Positions 11,446 to 12,487 of a stretch of DNA of 12,487 bases are shown piece by piece. This DNA is from Conexibacter sp. (GTDB lineage: Bacteria; Actinomycetota; Thermoleophilia; Solirubrobacterales; Solirubrobacteraceae). The stretch is taken from assembly GCA_025964055.1 (NCBI GenBank), contig JAOPZP010000174.1, positions 1 to 12,487 on the forward strand, given 5' to 3'. The position numbers and the translations under genes were made by a program. The notes under the pieces were generated by a model that did not search any database, was not told the origin of the DNA, and saw only the letters and a program-made list of their open reading frames with translations. Each line of letters starts with the position of its first letter. Within the stretch, counting starts at the first letter, position 1.

Positions 11446-12487
11446 ATGACCACGTCGCACCCGGCCACCGGCCGCGCTCCCCTCTCCGTCCTCGACCTCG
11501 CGCCGGTCCGCGCGGGCGGCACCGTCGCCGAGGCGCTGCAGGAGACGCTGCAGCTGGCACGCACGGTCGAGGACCTCGGGTACCACCGCTTCTGGCTGGC
11601 CGAGCACCACAACATCCCGGGGATCGCCAGCGCGGCGACGTCCGTGCTCATCGGCCAGGTCGCCGCCCAGACGCAGCGCATCCGCGTCGGCTCCGGCGGC
11701 GTGATGCTCCCCAACCACGCGCCGATGGTCATCGCCGAGCAGTTCGGCACCCTCGCCGCGCTCTTCCCGGGCCGCATCGACCTCGGGCTCGGCCGCGCGC
11801 CCGGCGCCGACATGGCGACCGCCTACGCGCTGCGCCGCTCCCAGGACAACGGCCAGTCGTTCCCGACCGACCTGCAGGAGCTGCGCGCGTTCCTCGCGCC
11901 GGCCCAGCCCGGGCAGCGCATCACCGCCGTCCCGGGCGCGGGCTCGTCGATCCCGCTCTTCCTGCTCGGATCGAGCACGTTCAGCGCCCAGCTCGCCGCC
12001 CAGGAGGGCCTCGGGTTCGCGTTCGCCGCGCACTTCGCGCCGCAGATGATGCTCGACGCCTTCGAGCTCTACCGCTCGGGCTTCCGCCCGTCGCCTGAGT
12101 TCCCCGAGCCCTACGCGATGGTCGGCGCCTACGTGACCGTGGCCGAGACCGACGCGGAGGCGCGGCGGCTGTTCACCTCGACCCAGCAGAAGCACACGTG
12201 GCTGATGCGCGGCAACGCGCGCCCGACCGCGCCGCCGGTCGACGACATCGACGCCTTCTGGTCGCCGATGGAGCGCGCCTCGATCGACTCCCAGCTGCGC
12301 GAGGCGGTCGTCGGCAGCCCCGAGACGGTGCGGGCCGGGCTGGAGGCGCTGCTGGAGCGCACGGGGGCCGACGAGGTCATCGTCGCCACCGACGCCTACG
12401 ACTTCGACGCGCGGCTGCGGTCCTACGAGCTGCTCGGCGAGGCCTGGGGCATCGACCGCCTGCAGCCGGATGCCGCCGGCGCCGGCG
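11446..12487 (+). CDS. Luciferase-like FMN monooxygenase (LuxA/YhbW group), 3' truncated
   Basis: The frame stays open to the window end, giving at least 347 residues, close to full length for the group (about 330-350). It begins APLSVLDLAPVRAGGTVAEALQETLQLARTVEDLGYHRFWLAEHHNIPGIASAAT (11-65). It goes on with RIRVGSGGVMLPNHAPMVIAEQFGTLAALFPGRIDLGLGRAPGAD (78-122), a hallmark of TIGR03558 'luciferase family oxidoreductase, group 1', of which E. coli YhbW is a member. Later marks are PLFLLGSSTFSAQLAAQEGLGFAFAAHFAP and a C-terminal VVGSPETVRAGLEALLERTGADEVIV. The family is believed to use FMNH2 rather than F420. Direction agrees with the F420 genes, but it has its own spacer and promoter. Confidence 0.92.
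   Translation, partial: MTTSHPATGRAPLSVLDLAPVRAGGTVAEALQETLQLARTVEDLGYHRFWLAEHHNIPGIASAATSVLIGQVAAQTQRIRVGSGGVMLPNHAPMVIAEQFGTLAALFPGRIDLGLGRAPGADMATAYALRRSQDNGQSFPTDLQELRAFLAPAQPGQRITAVPGAGSSIPLFLLGSSTFSAQLAAQEGLGFAFAAHFAPQMMLDAFELYRSGFRPSPEFPEPYAMVGAYVTVAETDAEARRLFTSTQQKHTWLMRGNARPTAPPVDDIDAFWSPMERASIDSQLREAVVGSPETVRAGLEALLERTGADEVIVATDAYDFDARLRSYELLGEAWGIDRLQPDAAGAG

Noticed and set aside
1..12487. Search for CRISPR arrays, insertion sequences, tRNA/rRNA genes, toxin-antitoxin or defence genes
   Set aside because: No spaced direct repeats, terminal inverted repeats, transposase motifs, tRNA cloverleaf or recognisable defence domain were seen. The DNA-binding, kinase-like and methyltransferase trio was considered as a restriction-type system, but the methyltransferase lacks DNA-methylase motifs such as (D/N/S)PPY.

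Overview
The window is a stretch of chromosome from a very GC-rich bacterium, most probably an actinobacterium. Codon third positions are almost all G or C. Several deazaflavin (F420)-type oxidoreductase families, a DUF2267 protein, a poxvirus-like bacterial topoisomerase IB and apparently leaderless promoters (TAnnnT a few bases before the start codon) all fit the Thermoleophilia/Solirubrobacterales side of the Actinomycetota. That placement is inference, since no rRNA or marker gene is present. No mobile element, CRISPR array, tRNA or rRNA was seen. There is no gene-free stretch longer than about 155 bases.

Left part (1-2848, all +): the 3' part of a glyoxalase/VOC protein, a universal stress protein (UspA), a topoisomerase IB, a 32-residue single-span membrane peptide that starts on the last base of the topoisomerase stop codon, and a secreted, probably lipid-anchored M14 zinc carboxypeptidase. 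These look like stress and housekeeping functions.

Middle part (2938-5250, all +): a compact run made of an unrecognised helical protein, a coiled-coil plus winged-helix DNA-binding protein, a cytidylate-kinase-like P-loop protein and a SAM-dependent methyltransferase. The last three are 3 bases apart or nearly abutting. The run meets, tail to tail, a minus-strand gene for a strongly basic low-complexity protein with RFGR repeats (5285-5716). That gene diverges from an AI-2E family membrane permease (5870-7006). The 153-base divergent spacer holds a palindrome, a GNRA-loop hairpin and one copy of a 14-base repeat whose other copy lies just past the permease gene.

Right part (7022-12487): a redox-enzyme cluster with three F420-type luciferase-like oxidoreductases (7052, 8842, 10121), a PPOX-type probable F420 enzyme (10941) and a fourth luciferase-like monooxygenase of the LuxA/YhbW group running off the window end (11446). 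A small DUF2188-like protein sits among them. A minus-strand DUF2267 protein (8002-8772), built of four related units, overlaps the 3' end of the first oxidoreductase by 22 bases. The cluster implies F420H2/FMN-linked reduction or oxidation of unknown substrates.

No complete new defence or biosynthetic system could be demonstrated. The most interesting items are the hidden 32-residue membrane peptide, the kinase-like/methyltransferase run, the F420 enzyme cluster, and the recurrent promoter architecture that settles several start codons.
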